DNA from: Pycnococcus provasolii | Taxonomy: Eukaryota > Chlorophyta > Pseudoscourfieldiophyceae > Pseudoscourfieldiales | Direction of reading: 5' to 3' | Length of the DNA: 64,000 nucleotides | NCBI GenBank assembly: GCA_049487715.1 | Contig: CP150590.1 | Location: 124,001-188,000, forward strand | Shown: in pieces, positions 46,701-56,227 of the stretch | How the letters are laid out: the number at the start of each line of letters is the position of its first letter | Numbering within the stretch: the first letter of the stretch is position 1 | Program-made: the position numbers and the translations under genes | The notes under the pieces: model-generated | Told to the model about the DNA's origin: nothing | Databases searched by the model: none | Seen by the model: only the letters and a program-made list of their open reading frames with translations

Positions 46701-49700
46701 TGATCGACACGTTTCACATGACTGTGGAGCCGATTGGCTACGCCGCCGTTTACGGCAACTTCAACGTTCCATCGACTGGAGGCGTGAGTCAGCTCGTTTC
46801 TGCCGGACGGTACCAGATTCAGTATCTCGCCGAGAGGGTTCTTTACACGGAATCAGGCAATGTGGGCAACTACACATTCTCCATCACGCTCGGGAAGCCA
46901 GTCACGGAGGGTGGCGAGCACATCAAGGGCTCGCCATTCCATGTCAAGCTAATGCCAGGTGTTCCCGTTGGCAAGATGTGCGAGCTGTATCCCGGCAACT
47001 CGCCCTACGAGCAGTATGATTCGGAGGCTGGATTCACCCGCAACACCCTGCTGCAGACTCGCGACAAGCATGGGAACGATGCATTGTACAACCTCTTCGC
47101 TCCGCCAACGGCAGTGAACGTTTCCCTCGTGGGAATGTCGGGACATGCCATGGGAAAAACCGTAGATGTGCAGAGCGGCGGCGTGCTGCTTAGCGACCTT
47201 CGCGACGGGCGGTACTACGTGCAGTACACCGCCGAGGCTGCGGGTGCGTACGCTCTCCGCATTCTCGTGAATGGCGAAATGCTTGGCGCCGGCGTGATCG
47301 CGCTAACTGTGGCTCCCGGTCCGAATCATCTGCCCAGCTTCTTGGTAACGGGTCCGGGTACGTTCGGCACGGTGCAGGCTGGTCAGACGTACTACATGAA
47401 TGTCGTACCTCGCGATCGTTTCGGCAACAATCGCACGGATGATGGCCTACTCGCCGTGGGCAATTTCGTGGATGTCATCATCACAATATCGACGGGCGAC
47501 CTTCTCACAACCGGCGTGACGTCGCGGAACGTTTCGAGCTTGGAGTTCCGATTCCAGTCGGAGGATGGACCTACGTACCGAGCGGGAACTTACCGCGTGC
47601 GCTTCGAAACGGACATCTCTGGGCGAATGGAAACAAGGATACGAGCTGGCGACGCGAAGAACATTACGATTGGCGATGACGTTTACCGCGCGACGAGCAT
47701 TCCCGGCGCGCCGGTGGCTGAGCGATGCACCATTAAGGGGACGTCGTCAGGCCTTGTCGGTGGCGCGGTGGTGGACGGGAAAACGGTTCCCCTGGAGCTT
47801 TTTTTCGAGCCACGCGACAGCTACGGCAACCTGGCGCCAAGCCCGTACGATCCATCCGGGGCGGGTGGCTTTTTCGTAGAGGTGGTGCTTCTTGATCCCG
47901 TAACTCTCGTGGAGATGCCCGCGCAGCTCGTCGAAGTTACCCAGGCTCTGGCAGTTGGCGATGGGACTTACCGCGCTACATTTGTGGCGTCGAGTGCGGG
48001 CGTCGCGCGCGTCGTGGTGAAGTACAACTTTGAGGCGATTGCTGGCTCACCCTTCTCGGTGACCATCTACTCGGATTACGACGACGTTGACCCGGCGCTC
48101 GTGCGTGCGTACGGCCCGGCGCTGAATGGCGTGCAGGTGGGCTCTCCTTCCGATTTCACCGTCCAGCTTGTCACCGGGCGTGGCTTGCCGTATCCATTCT
48201 CGAAGGGGGACGGATATGTCACAGTTCTGCTCGACACGGTGGCATTCCCGTGCACGGAAGATTTGAAGAATGGAACGTACATATGCCGCATCTCCGATGT
48301 GAGTATCACGGAGTCTGGCCTGCACACGCTCGAGCTATCCGTCGGACCCGACGCGCAGAACAAGTACTTCGGCGGCTCCGTGCTCCCCGTCGCCGTCGGA
48401 GATGGTGCGCTCATCACCTTCCGTGCGTACTCGGCGCGCACCGTGGGTGCGAACGTCACGCTGGCGTCGGCATCTCGCACTTTGTCGACGGGCGACACCG
48501 CACGCACGGACGAAGAGCTCACCATCTCAGTCGTTCCGGTGGATCGTTTCGGAAATGAGCAAGACTACGTCGCGTACCCTTACCAGAACGATCGTTTTGC
48601 CGTGAATCTCACCATCAACTCGTTCCAGACGATATCGCTTGATCTCGACCTCAAGTTTGGCACTCCCTTCGGCACAGTCGGGCTGATTCCGACCGCGAAG
48701 TACGAGCACACTTTCACGCCCACGTCGCTGGGCGAGTACATTTTCGACGTGACGTTCGGACACGTGGACGAGGGTGGGGGTGCGAAGCTCGTGCGCGCGC
48801 CGATCGTCGTGGCAGTACCAACGGGCATACCGAGCATGCTTATGAGCACAGCGTTTGGCTCTGGCGTTACTGCTGGGCGCGTGGGCATGCCTGCCGTCTT
48901 CCGCGTGGACCTGCGCGACAGCGTGGGCAACTCTCTCGGGCTGTGGAGTGGTAACATTGCTGGCGAGGCTGCGAGCGCAACGCCCGTCGTGGCTGTTCTG
49001 AGAACCCTTGATGGCCAGGAGGAGTACGCCGTCGAATCAACCTTCGACGCCGACGCAAATCAGTACATCATGACGTACACGCTTGACAAGGCGGGATTGT
49101 ACCGCCTCTCCATTGCGGTTGTGAACGTGGGCGAAATCACCATCGCTGGCTACGAGTCCACCCTCGTTTCCGCGGGTGAAATTGTCACCTCACAGTGCAC
49201 CGCGGAGGGCCCCGGCGTGGGATCCGCAGGAACGCTCTCGGCGGGTGAGCAGGTGGACTTCCGCATTCAGGCGCGTGACGTGCAGGGCAATGCGCTCAAC
49301 ACCGGCGGGGCGGTCTTTGAGATTGTCGGCGAATCCGTTACGGTTTCGCTCGCCGAAGACCTTTTGCCCAACGGCAAGGTGTTCCTGCGACCGGATTCCG
49401 TGCACGATACCGGTGGCGGCGAGTACATTGTTCGCGTCACGCCCAAGGTATCCGGCACGTACGTCATGCGTGTGACACGCGGCGGTGTTCCTGTGCAGAA
49501 GTCGCCGTTCCGCGTTGACGTTCGCGCGGGGCCGACGAACGCCGGCAAGAGCGAGGTGGTTTGCGACGTAGATCAGACTGACTGCGGCCTCGGCCTGCTG
49601 CAAGCTGGCCGGCAGGGCGTGCTTTACATCCAAGCGCGCGACACCTACGGTGGCAACAAGGCTGATGATGGCGACGATTTTTTCTGCTCGATTGTTGGCC

Positions 49701-52700
49701 AAGGTGGCTTCTCGACAGATATCAGGGCTCAGGCTCGTGGCGATGGGCAGTCGGGCCAGTACGTGTGCTCGTACAACATCGAGCGTACCGGGCCCGTGAA
49801 TATCGAAGTGACGTACCGCGGTTCGCTTGTGGGAGGAACCGCGTACAACGCGACGATCATCCCTGCGCCAGTTGACAGCCAGGCTTCGCTGCTCAGTTCC
49901 ACCACATTCCCCGTGAGCGAAGTGTGGACGAGAGGCAACGAACCGCACACGATCGTGATCACCGCGCGCGATGCATTTGGCAACCAGCTCACATCCGGTG
50001 GGCCGCCCGCGTCTGCATGGGAGATCGAGCTGCGAAAGGTGTCCGACGGCTACGTGGCGCTTTTGAACGTATATGATAACGGCGATGGCACGTACATTGC
50101 CGAGTATGCCAACAAGGAACCGGGAGAGTACGTCGTCACCGCACTTCTCAACGGAGAGGCGCTTCCCTCCGCGAGCGTCACGCTCACTCCCGGACCTCTT
50201 GTTATGGGAAACACGCTCGTTTCGAGTGCCGAAGGATTGTTCGACATGTTGAGCAAGGAGGAGCTCGTTGCAGGCAAGGATGCTGAGTTTCACCTCCTGT
50301 TCAAGGACGAGTGGCTCAGCACGCGCACGGTATGTTGCGACATTTCGTCCTCGGACGTGCAGATTCAGGTGTACGGCAGCAGTCAGCCCGGCCAGTCAGC
50401 GGCTCCCACCGAGTCGCTGCTGGCGAATGTGACGCACTTCAGCGAGTCTCACGCCGAAGACTGCGAGGCGGCTGGAACGCCACGCGACGAGTGCCTTCGC
50501 CGCATCGGGCGCTACACGGTTCGTTTCACACCAACGCTTGCCGGCCTGCTTCAGCTGTCGATTCGGCTGAACGGCGAGACGCTGCTCTCGCCCAGCGGCG
50601 TGCCGTACACGACTCGCGTGCAGGCTGCTGCAGTCGATGCGTCGCGCTGCTCGGTTTCCGGCCCAGGCTTGACGGCTGCCGCGGGCGGCGTGCTTGCGCA
50701 GTTCACCATCAGCACCGCCGATGCGTACGGTAATCCGCGAACGGGCCCCATCGATAAGGGAAGCCTTAGCGTGTCGTTCGAGCGTACGGGTGAGAGCGGC
50801 CCACCTCAGGTCACGGTGAGGCTGCTGGCCAGCGTGGTTCGCTACGACGAGAGTGGACGCTACATTGTCGGGTACACCCCGCCATCGTACGCCGAGGGCG
50901 AGTACCTGCTGAGAGTTTCGGTGGCTCTGGACAGCACGCCTGTCGGAGACACGGGCGGCGTGTTCACGCTTGCGGTGTACCGTACAGCCGGCGCCGTAGA
51001 GCCGCTGTCCTCGGCGGTACTCGGCGCGCCAGGAAGAATTGCGCCATCCGGCTCGACGATTCGCGGCGCCATGGCTGGGCAGGAAACGCGCGTATTTGTG
51101 CAGGTGCGCGACGTGAACCGCGTCGCGGTGACGCGTGAGTTGGGCGACGACTGGCTTGGTGCCTCAGTTGCGCCACTTCCATCCGAAGGGCCGAAGGTGG
51201 TCGAGACGACTGGTGGGTACTACCAGATTTCGTTCACACCCAAGGTGGCTGGCGAGTACGTGGTAAGTCTCACCGGGCGCTCGTCGAGCGGATCGATGCT
51301 ATCCATTGGGCTGCCAAGCACCCCAGGCGCGGAGGACTCGGGTGTCGTCACGATCATCGTGCCGCCGGCGTTCCCAAGCAGTGCCGCGATGGCAATGCTC
51401 GAGGGACTACCCACGGAACCCGTCAAGGCGGGTATCCGTGCGCAGTTTGAGATCGTCTCGCGCGACGAGTTTGGGAACGTGCAGAAGTACGATCCAAGCC
51501 GAGGGCAAGATGCGTACAAGGTGCGAATCATCCCCGGCGCCGGGATCGCGTCGGCACCTACGCCCGTGGACGCGAAGGTGTTGAACAACTTTGATGGCAC
51601 GTACACGGCACAGTTCACGCTCACGGAAACGGCCGTGGAGAGCGGGCGCGGCGATTACACCATCTCGGTGACGCTCGACGACGCAGCTCTTCCCGCTTCG
51701 TCGAGTGCGACTGTCACCTGCGTGCACGGCGAACCATACCCCGGAACATCGTCCGTGCAGGAGGTGAATGGCACCGTGCCCGCTGGCGAAAAGGCAACGC
51801 TTGTGGTGACCGCGCGTGATGTGTACAGCAATCTCAACGACGGCGGACGTGCCGCGTACGACGTATCGGTCATGCCTCCCAAGGGTGGCCGTGTGTTCGA
51901 CACGACGGTGCGTGCCGCGGCGGAAGGTCGCTACTCCGTGTCGTTTACCACGCAGCTGGCTGGAAACTACACCGTGGAGATCAAAGACGCCGCGACGGGC
52001 ATCGCGCTCCCCGGCCCAACGCTGGTGCCGGTGGTTGCCGGTGACATTGACGTCGCGTCGTGCACGTCCGAAGGCACGGCGTTGCGAGGTGGCATCGCCG
52101 ACCAGGAGCTAGGCCTGACGATTTTCGTCCGCGATTCGTTTGGAAATCCTGTGCCCAATGCCGCAAGTCTCGCGGAGGTGACGGTGACTCGCACTTCCGT
52201 GGACGGTGACGTCGCCGGAGCGGCTGCCGCGGCTGCTCAGGGCGGTGGGGCGGTGAGCGTGAACGTCGTCGACGGCGATGTTGTGGGGACGCTTACGTCA
52301 GCGTTCTTCCTTGGTCAACCGGGAAGTTACATCGTATCCGTGTCTCTGCGTCCTTCGGCTGGCGCTGCTCCCGTCGTGCTCGACGGGATGCCGCGAACGA
52401 TCGTGATCGAGCCACTTCCGCCTCCCACGATTGTCTCTGCGAACTTCGACGCGAGCCTCGCGCGACTCGACATTGCGTTCGAACCAGCGACGGACCGCGG
52501 GGCTTTTGCCGGCGCAGCCTCCGGAGGGTGCAAAGCGTTTTTCCCCGTGACTGAGATTAGCACGTTCGGGTCGGGCGCGACGTGCGTTTGGCGCAGCGAT
52601 CGCGTCATTTCCATCTTCCTGGGTGCCGGTGCCACAATTGCCCCGCTGAATGATCTCACCGTCACGCCGGGTGTGATTCGCCGAGCACGGCAGAACTCGT

Positions 52701-55700
52701 ACGCAGTGGCTAGTGTTCCCGTTCGCATCGCCGTGCCTGACATTGCCCTCGTGAAGCCGCCGCGCGTCGCGCTCTCCGCACCTTCTGTGGTGGGCGCGTG
52801 CGACTCCACCACGCTCGATGCATCCGCCACCACGGGAGGTGGTGCACGTCCGGTGAACTTTGCCTGGAGTGTGGAGCGCGTCGACGGCATTTTCTCCGGC
52901 GTGGGAGAGGTGCTTGCAAAATCGGTGAACGCCGCTACGGGCGACAAGAGCATTGTGTCCTTGCAAGCATCTGAGCTGCAGCCTGACGTGCTGTATTTGT
53001 TCACGGCACGTGCGACGGACTTTGTGGGCAAATCGGGATCAGCAAGCAAGCAGATTATGAGGCTTGCGACACCAGCTCCCGAGGTTGTCATCAAGGGTGG
53101 CGCGCAACTGATTGCGCCGCGTTACGAGGATACGATCGTCGCTGCGCATGCAAGGTTGCCGAAGATTGCTTGCGTAACGTCTGACGTAGAGAGCCTCGGA
53201 AGCGAGATGGACTTTCGCTGGACGCAGACGGGCGGTCCGGAGCTCACACGCGCGTCATTTGCCAGTGACTCGACGTATCGTACGTACACGTTTTCCCTGA
53301 GCACGCCCGCGCTCACGTTGCCTGCGGGTGTGCTTCAGGCTGGACTCGACACCACGGGCTCGCAGGTTCGGTACGAATTCAAGGTGGAGGCATCGCTGAG
53401 ACGCAATTCGGCGGTGCGCGCGTCGACGTTTGTTTCCGTCACCGCGGTGGCTGGAGGCGTGGATGCTCGCATCGCCGGCGGCGATCGCGTCGTGAACGCA
53501 AACAGTAGCCTTGTACTGTCCGTGAACGCCGTTGACCGCGATCCCTCCGCGGCGCGTGGTGCACCATTTGCGTACCAGTGGAGCTGTCGCCGCATGCAGC
53601 GCGACGCGACGGGAACTTTGAAGGCGGTTGCTGAAGAGGCGGCGTGCTTTGCAGGCAACGACGTCGCGACTGCGGCGCTGTACGCCAACTCACCAACGCT
53701 GACACTTCCCGCAGGCTCGCTTTCGCAGGGCACGTTCGCATTCCAGGTGCACGTGAGCCGCGAGCCAGCTCTGCCTGGCCGTGATGTCGAGGATGAGGTG
53801 ATAGTCGACAGCGTTGCCAAGGCTGTTGGTAGCGTGGTGATCAGCCCGCCGTCCGAGGCGACGGTGAGTCCCACGGATCGCGTCGTGCTGGCGTCGTACG
53901 CACGTGACGCACAAGGTTCCTCCGTCGGCGCGGGCGTGCAGTGGAGCTGCGTGCGCGGCGACCTGCAGGGCAGTGCGCTTGCCAATGCCACCCTGTTTGC
54001 GGGTGGATCGACGACGAGCTTGGTTTTGGTTCTCGAGTCTGGCGTCTTGTCGCCGGGCACCGAGTACCGCTTCCGTGCGGAGGGAACGGGCACCGCCTTT
54101 GGCGCGGCGGCGGAGGTGACTGTGATTGCGAACGACCTTCCCACGGGTGGAACGATGCAGCTGACGAGCGATGACATCGACGGCGATGCGAACGCGTTAA
54201 CTGGCATCGAGGGTCTCACTCGCTTCACGCTCGCGCTCACGGGATGGTCCGATGCATCGGGACACCTTCCGTTCCGGTACAGGTTTACGCGGCGCGCCGT
54301 TACGCGCGAGGGCCGTGATTTGCCTGACAGCGTGGAGGTTCCTCTGAATCCGAGCTTGTCGGCAAACCAGCAAACCGCCATCTTACCAGCTGGCAACTGG
54401 CTGATTGTGGGATACGTCAGCGATTCGTTGGGTGCCGAGGCTAAGGTCATGTACGCCGGCACTGTTACCGTGCAGCCGAGCGAGTCGTACGTTCCTACGC
54501 TTGGTGGTGGTGGTGATGGCGGTGCGTCTTCAGCTACGAGCCGCACCTTGTTGCAGACGGACGCGCTCTTGGTGGAGCGCTCGAAGGTTATGATTGAGCG
54601 AACACTCAAACCTGCGCAGGATGTCACGGACATCTTACTGGTGCTTCAATTTTCACGCGTGTTTGGCGAGAAGTTTGGAGGTGCGCAGGTGAGCATTCCC
54701 GAAAGCTGTGATGCACTTCACCCACTCGCCGAGCAGATCACGTACACACTGGTAGCCGCCTCTGGAGCGCAGCGCGGTCTGCCCATGGGTGCTGCCACCG
54801 CACCCACGCTTCTCTGCGCGATGGCACCTCTTTCGCAAGACCCTGCACGTCTATCGAATGCCTCCGCAGCCGCGCTTGTGGGTGCGATGGCGCATGCTGT
54901 GCCAGCTGGTTCGATCGTGCCTCGCGATGCCGTGCAGTGTTTTGCCGACGTATTGCACGGCGCGATTGTCGCGCGTGCGGCGTCGTGTGGTTCGGACCCA
55001 CGTTCGGACGACGGCCCTCGCGAGTTTGCGAGCCGACTGGCGGATGCCGCCGCCGCACTAGCAGAGCCTGGTATCCCCCCCGTACAGATTGTGCGTCCTA
55101 CGTATGCAACATCGGCTTCGAGTTTCTTCGCGACGGATGGCGTATCGCTGACGTCGCCGGCGTACGTCGCTTCGGCGGACCTAGTATTTACGAAAGACCT
55201 TGTCGCGGCGCTGTCTGACACCGCCGCGGGAATGCCGTTGTCTGCAGGATTGGTCGCGTTTGCACCTCGCTCGAACATGCTCGAGCCAAAGGCTATGCAA
55301 GCTGGAGATGTGGCGTCGCCATCGTCGGCGATTCTTCGCGGACCTTTGGGGTTACCCGAGGAGGCTGACGAAGGCTACGGGAAGCTGCTGACTGTGCCCA
55401 ACGGAATCTTGGCGAGCACGCGATCTGGCCCTCTTGACGAGGGCAAGGTTGCAATTGGCGTCGCGAAGGGAGATGCCGTCGCTAGTTTATTTTTTGTGGG
55501 AGGAGCGTGGGATTCGAGTTTGCTCGTGTCTCCGCCAGCGCTCGAGGCACTACCAAGTGAACAGCGTGGCGTTCGAACTCAGGTCGTGCTTCCTCTGGGA
55601 GCTCGAAACACGGCATTTGCTGCCGTGATGTACACGCCACCACCACCACCAAGTCCGCCGCCACCTCCACCTCCACCGCCTCCACCGCCCCCACCCCTTC

Positions 55701-56227
55701 CTTCGTCGCCGCCGCCGCCGAGTCCGCCACCATCCCCCGTCAAGAAGAAGGAAGAATTGGATCCTGTCATCATAGCCGTTCCTGTGACTGTTGGTGTACT
55801 TCTGCTTGGATTAGCCGTTGGCTTTGTCCTGTACATGCGTCGCAAGGCAATGATTGATGACTTGAGGATTGTGCGAAGAAGGCGCGAACGCAGTGCGGAT
55901 GGTGACAGCGAGAGCGACGACGACATAGATGTGAACATCAATGTTGCCACGCAACGTTTGAATGATCCGTTCACGGCGCCATTTGATGCCGCACATAATT
56001 CTGCTGGTGGGCCTGCTGTGGGAACAGCTCGAGGGGGAGGATTCTTTAATCGGATGATGGTTGGAATGTCCGGTGGTGGTGGTAATGGTGGTGGTGGTGG
56101 TGCACCTGTGGCGGCACCACCACCTCAGCAGCCAACTCAGGCGGATCGTAATTTGAAGGCGCTTGCTGGTGGCGATGACAATTTCACCCGTGAGGGTGGT
56201 GTGAGGAGCAGTGCAAGTTTGGCTTAG
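43457..56227 (+). CDS. giant surface protein, C-terminal part: filamin-type repeats, REJ-like region, poly-Pro, TM
   Basis: Continuation of the preceding frame. Homology resumes at about 43535 (P-G-V-V-L-D-V-S-G-S-Y-R-V), so 43457-43535 is not real coding in this frame. About thirty filamin-type Ig repeats follow to about 52.4 kb, each about 100 residues with A-R-D-x-F/Y-G-N and G-x-Y-x-V/I-x-x-x-L. From 52.75 to 54.5 kb the sequence switches to an REJ-like (receptor for egg jelly/polycystin) region: F-A-W-S-V, repeated T-L-P-A-G-x-L, and N-D-L-P-T-G-G-T-M-Q ... G-L-T-R-F-T-L-A-L-T-G-W-S-D. A juxtamembrane domain and a second poly-Pro hinge precede one membrane helix (V-I-I-A-V-P-V-T-V-G-V-L-L-L-G-L) and a basic then Gly-rich cytoplasmic tail. 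The whole locus would give about 7,000 residues. A role in cell-cell, gamete or substrate adhesion is inferred. Confidence 0.85.
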   Translation: MFSVLTTTWAQKMLRHSKTSLGSVPGVVLDVSGSYRVTANLNGQPVCVFNQTYCLPDVTIEPARATAFSSIVQGSGVSSFQAGDVVNIKVVPLDVNKNAVTDDHSRRELAFALNAAGPLPNSSLVLSGEPLAYDSQDNSHSGRYSLTKTGTYTVSVIMLSPKWYEGSYIVGGKPVTVRVQSADPDGASTRVVAPASEAGKLSSVMLTLFDKYGNAADNADYSRVIKVELVGPMVLETPTLISVSRANDGVTYTASYTPALEGEYSVRVSLLGISSLERPKLRVIAGDSVASATNAGGSGLRVVQAGVPAVFYIYPTDAYGNRRKRKLREGAILQVTFGGLTTDGALFTIPEDKYSIAFSVEAEAYAVTYEPQAAGALEATITFAADASDIPAPIKGSPFQVPVEAGVTSGDQTDLIGTGTVGAVLGKRTMFQILARDAFANRKNAGGDPFRATSSCVDTQRCGQAVLGSLEVADNSDGSYDVSYVGNAPGLYRLEITLRGAQVGRAPTRSPLTVLIKEKAGDIAYQRSYAAGTGVSRAMAGVVTTFDIYAIDDEGILIDIGGEKFSVDLRLVCTFSACPDLIGQAQLSSAGGQLLTLGNAIASTQLRETYNTLLDNADGTYTARYNVSLAGVYALDIWADRTRTTRIALPRDQFSWPLALTVYPGRSVASQTGFDELVAPLPTTVAAGSVIKLRLIARDIAGNRQNYANPDNPTDVFSVWAYREGFELQRTYAKLKRATPLSSGAYDAEIVLTKAGTYTVSATLDNSPIGACPGGSCFLVVVKAAELSASSSSAEPGPQGNNALVGGAAGEVATMLVQARDGAGNAVAGVELTSKMCDAYLEKQDIISGIGDPTTAIRAPQVTCGVYDASKGQFLVRYNVTSSGKYTLSVLLDVDAMAAASSPSTGRRRLLDFQHIDGSPFAGITVRVGDTSGSACTLAGAGANTATVGVPTNFLIEARDRYSNLRPAGGDTFTVKLTQQPYNAVTGLGGSAVAYGEVVDLKNGTYAVTYVAPRLGGFDLAVTYALSPVAGTPLAINVAPTPTVASLSYALGDATRTATAGQIATIDLHAINAGGLPQEASVIDTFHMTVEPIGYAAVYGNFNVPSTGGVSQLVSAGRYQIQYLAERVLYTESGNVGNYTFSITLGKPVTEGGEHIKGSPFHVKLMPGVPVGKMCELYPGNSPYEQYDSEAGFTRNTLLQTRDKHGNDALYNLFAPPTAVNVSLVGMSGHAMGKTVDVQSGGVLLSDLRDGRYYVQYTAEAAGAYALRILVNGEMLGAGVIALTVAPGPNHLPSFLVTGPGTFGTVQAGQTYYMNVVPRDRFGNNRTDDGLLAVGNFVDVIITISTGDLLTTGVTSRNVSSLEFRFQSEDGPTYRAGTYRVRFETDISGRMETRIRAGDAKNITIGDDVYRATSIPGAPVAERCTIKGTSSGLVGGAVVDGKTVPLELFFEPRDSYGNLAPSPYDPSGAGGFFVEVVLLDPVTLVEMPAQLVEVTQALAVGDGTYRATFVASSAGVARVVVKYNFEAIAGSPFSVTIYSDYDDVDPALVRAYGPALNGVQVGSPSDFTVQLVTGRGLPYPFSKGDGYVTVLLDTVAFPCTEDLKNGTYICRISDVSITESGLHTLELSVGPDAQNKYFGGSVLPVAVGDGALITFRAYSARTVGANVTLASASRTLSTGDTARTDEELTISVVPVDRFGNEQDYVAYPYQNDRFAVNLTINSFQTISLDLDLKFGTPFGTVGLIPTAKYEHTFTPTSLGEYIFDVTFGHVDEGGGAKLVRAPIVVAVPTGIPSMLMSTAFGSGVTAGRVGMPAVFRVDLRDSVGNSLGLWSGNIAGEAASATPVVAVLRTLDGQEEYAVESTFDADANQYIMTYTLDKAGLYRLSIAVVNVGEITIAGYESTLVSAGEIVTSQCTAEGPGVGSAGTLSAGEQVDFRIQARDVQGNALNTGGAVFEIVGESVTVSLAEDLLPNGKVFLRPDSVHDTGGGEYIVRVTPKVSGTYVMRVTRGGVPVQKSPFRVDVRAGPTNAGKSEVVCDVDQTDCGLGLLQAGRQGVLYIQARDTYGGNKADDGDDFFCSIVGQGGFSTDIRAQARGDGQSGQYVCSYNIERTGPVNIEVTYRGSLVGGTAYNATIIPAPVDSQASLLSSTTFPVSEVWTRGNEPHTIVITARDAFGNQLTSGGPPASAWEIELRKVSDGYVALLNVYDNGDGTYIAEYANKEPGEYVVTALLNGEALPSASVTLTPGPLVMGNTLVSSAEGLFDMLSKEELVAGKDAEFHLLFKDEWLSTRTVCCDISSSDVQIQVYGSSQPGQSAAPTESLLANVTHFSESHAEDCEAAGTPRDECLRRIGRYTVRFTPTLAGLLQLSIRLNGETLLSPSGVPYTTRVQAAAVDASRCSVSGPGLTAAAGGVLAQFTISTADAYGNPRTGPIDKGSLSVSFERTGESGPPQVTVRLLASVVRYDESGRYIVGYTPPSYAEGEYLLRVSVALDSTPVGDTGGVFTLAVYRTAGAVEPLSSAVLGAPGRIAPSGSTIRGAMAGQETRVFVQVRDVNRVAVTRELGDDWLGASVAPLPSEGPKVVETTGGYYQISFTPKVAGEYVVSLTGRSSSGSMLSIGLPSTPGAEDSGVVTIIVPPAFPSSAAMAMLEGLPTEPVKAGIRAQFEIVSRDEFGNVQKYDPSRGQDAYKVRIIPGAGIASAPTPVDAKVLNNFDGTYTAQFTLTETAVESGRGDYTISVTLDDAALPASSSATVTCVHGEPYPGTSSVQEVNGTVPAGEKATLVVTARDVYSNLNDGGRAAYDVSVMPPKGGRVFDTTVRAAAEGRYSVSFTTQLAGNYTVEIKDAATGIALPGPTLVPVVAGDIDVASCTSEGTALRGGIADQELGLTIFVRDSFGNPVPNAASLAEVTVTRTSVDGDVAGAAAAAAQGGGAVSVNVVDGDVVGTLTSAFFLGQPGSYIVSVSLRPSAGAAPVVLDGMPRTIVIEPLPPPTIVSANFDASLARLDIAFEPATDRGAFAGAASGGCKAFFPVTEISTFGSGATCVWRSDRVISIFLGAGATIAPLNDLTVTPGVIRRARQNSYAVASVPVRIAVPDIALVKPPRVALSAPSVVGACDSTTLDASATTGGGARPVNFAWSVERVDGIFSGVGEVLAKSVNAATGDKSIVSLQASELQPDVLYLFTARATDFVGKSGSASKQIMRLATPAPEVVIKGGAQLIAPRYEDTIVAAHARLPKIACVTSDVESLGSEMDFRWTQTGGPELTRASFASDSTYRTYTFSLSTPALTLPAGVLQAGLDTTGSQVRYEFKVEASLRRNSAVRASTFVSVTAVAGGVDARIAGGDRVVNANSSLVLSVNAVDRDPSAARGAPFAYQWSCRRMQRDATGTLKAVAEEAACFAGNDVATAALYANSPTLTLPAGSLSQGTFAFQVHVSREPALPGRDVEDEVIVDSVAKAVGSVVISPPSEATVSPTDRVVLASYARDAQGSSVGAGVQWSCVRGDLQGSALANATLFAGGSTTSLVLVLESGVLSPGTEYRFRAEGTGTAFGAAAEVTVIANDLPTGGTMQLTSDDIDGDANALTGIEGLTRFTLALTGWSDASGHLPFRYRFTRRAVTREGRDLPDSVEVPLNPSLSANQQTAILPAGNWLIVGYVSDSLGAEAKVMYAGTVTVQPSESYVPTLGGGGDGGASSATSRTLLQTDALLVERSKVMIERTLKPAQDVTDILLVLQFSRVFGEKFGGAQVSIPESCDALHPLAEQITYTLVAASGAQRGLPMGAATAPTLLCAMAPLSQDPARLSNASAAALVGAMAHAVPAGSIVPRDAVQCFADVLHGAIVARAASCGSDPRSDDGPREFASRLADAAAALAEPGIPPVQIVRPTYATSASSFFATDGVSLTSPAYVASADLVFTKDLVAALSDTAAGMPLSAGLVAFAPRSNMLEPKAMQAGDVASPSSAILRGPLGLPEEADEGYGKLLTVPNGILASTRSGPLDEGKVAIGVAKGDAVASLFFVGGAWDSSLLVSPPALEALPSEQRGVRTQVVLPLGARNTAFAAVMYTPPPPPSPPPPPPPPPPPPPPLPSSPPPPSPPPSPVKKKEELDPVIIAVPVTVGVLLLGLAVGFVLYMRRKAMIDDLRIVRRRRERSADGDSESDDDIDVNINVATQRLNDPFTAPFDAAHNSAGGPAVGTARGGGFFNRMMVGMSGGGGNGGGGGAPVAAPPPQQPTQADRNLKALAGGDDNFTREGGVRSSASLA

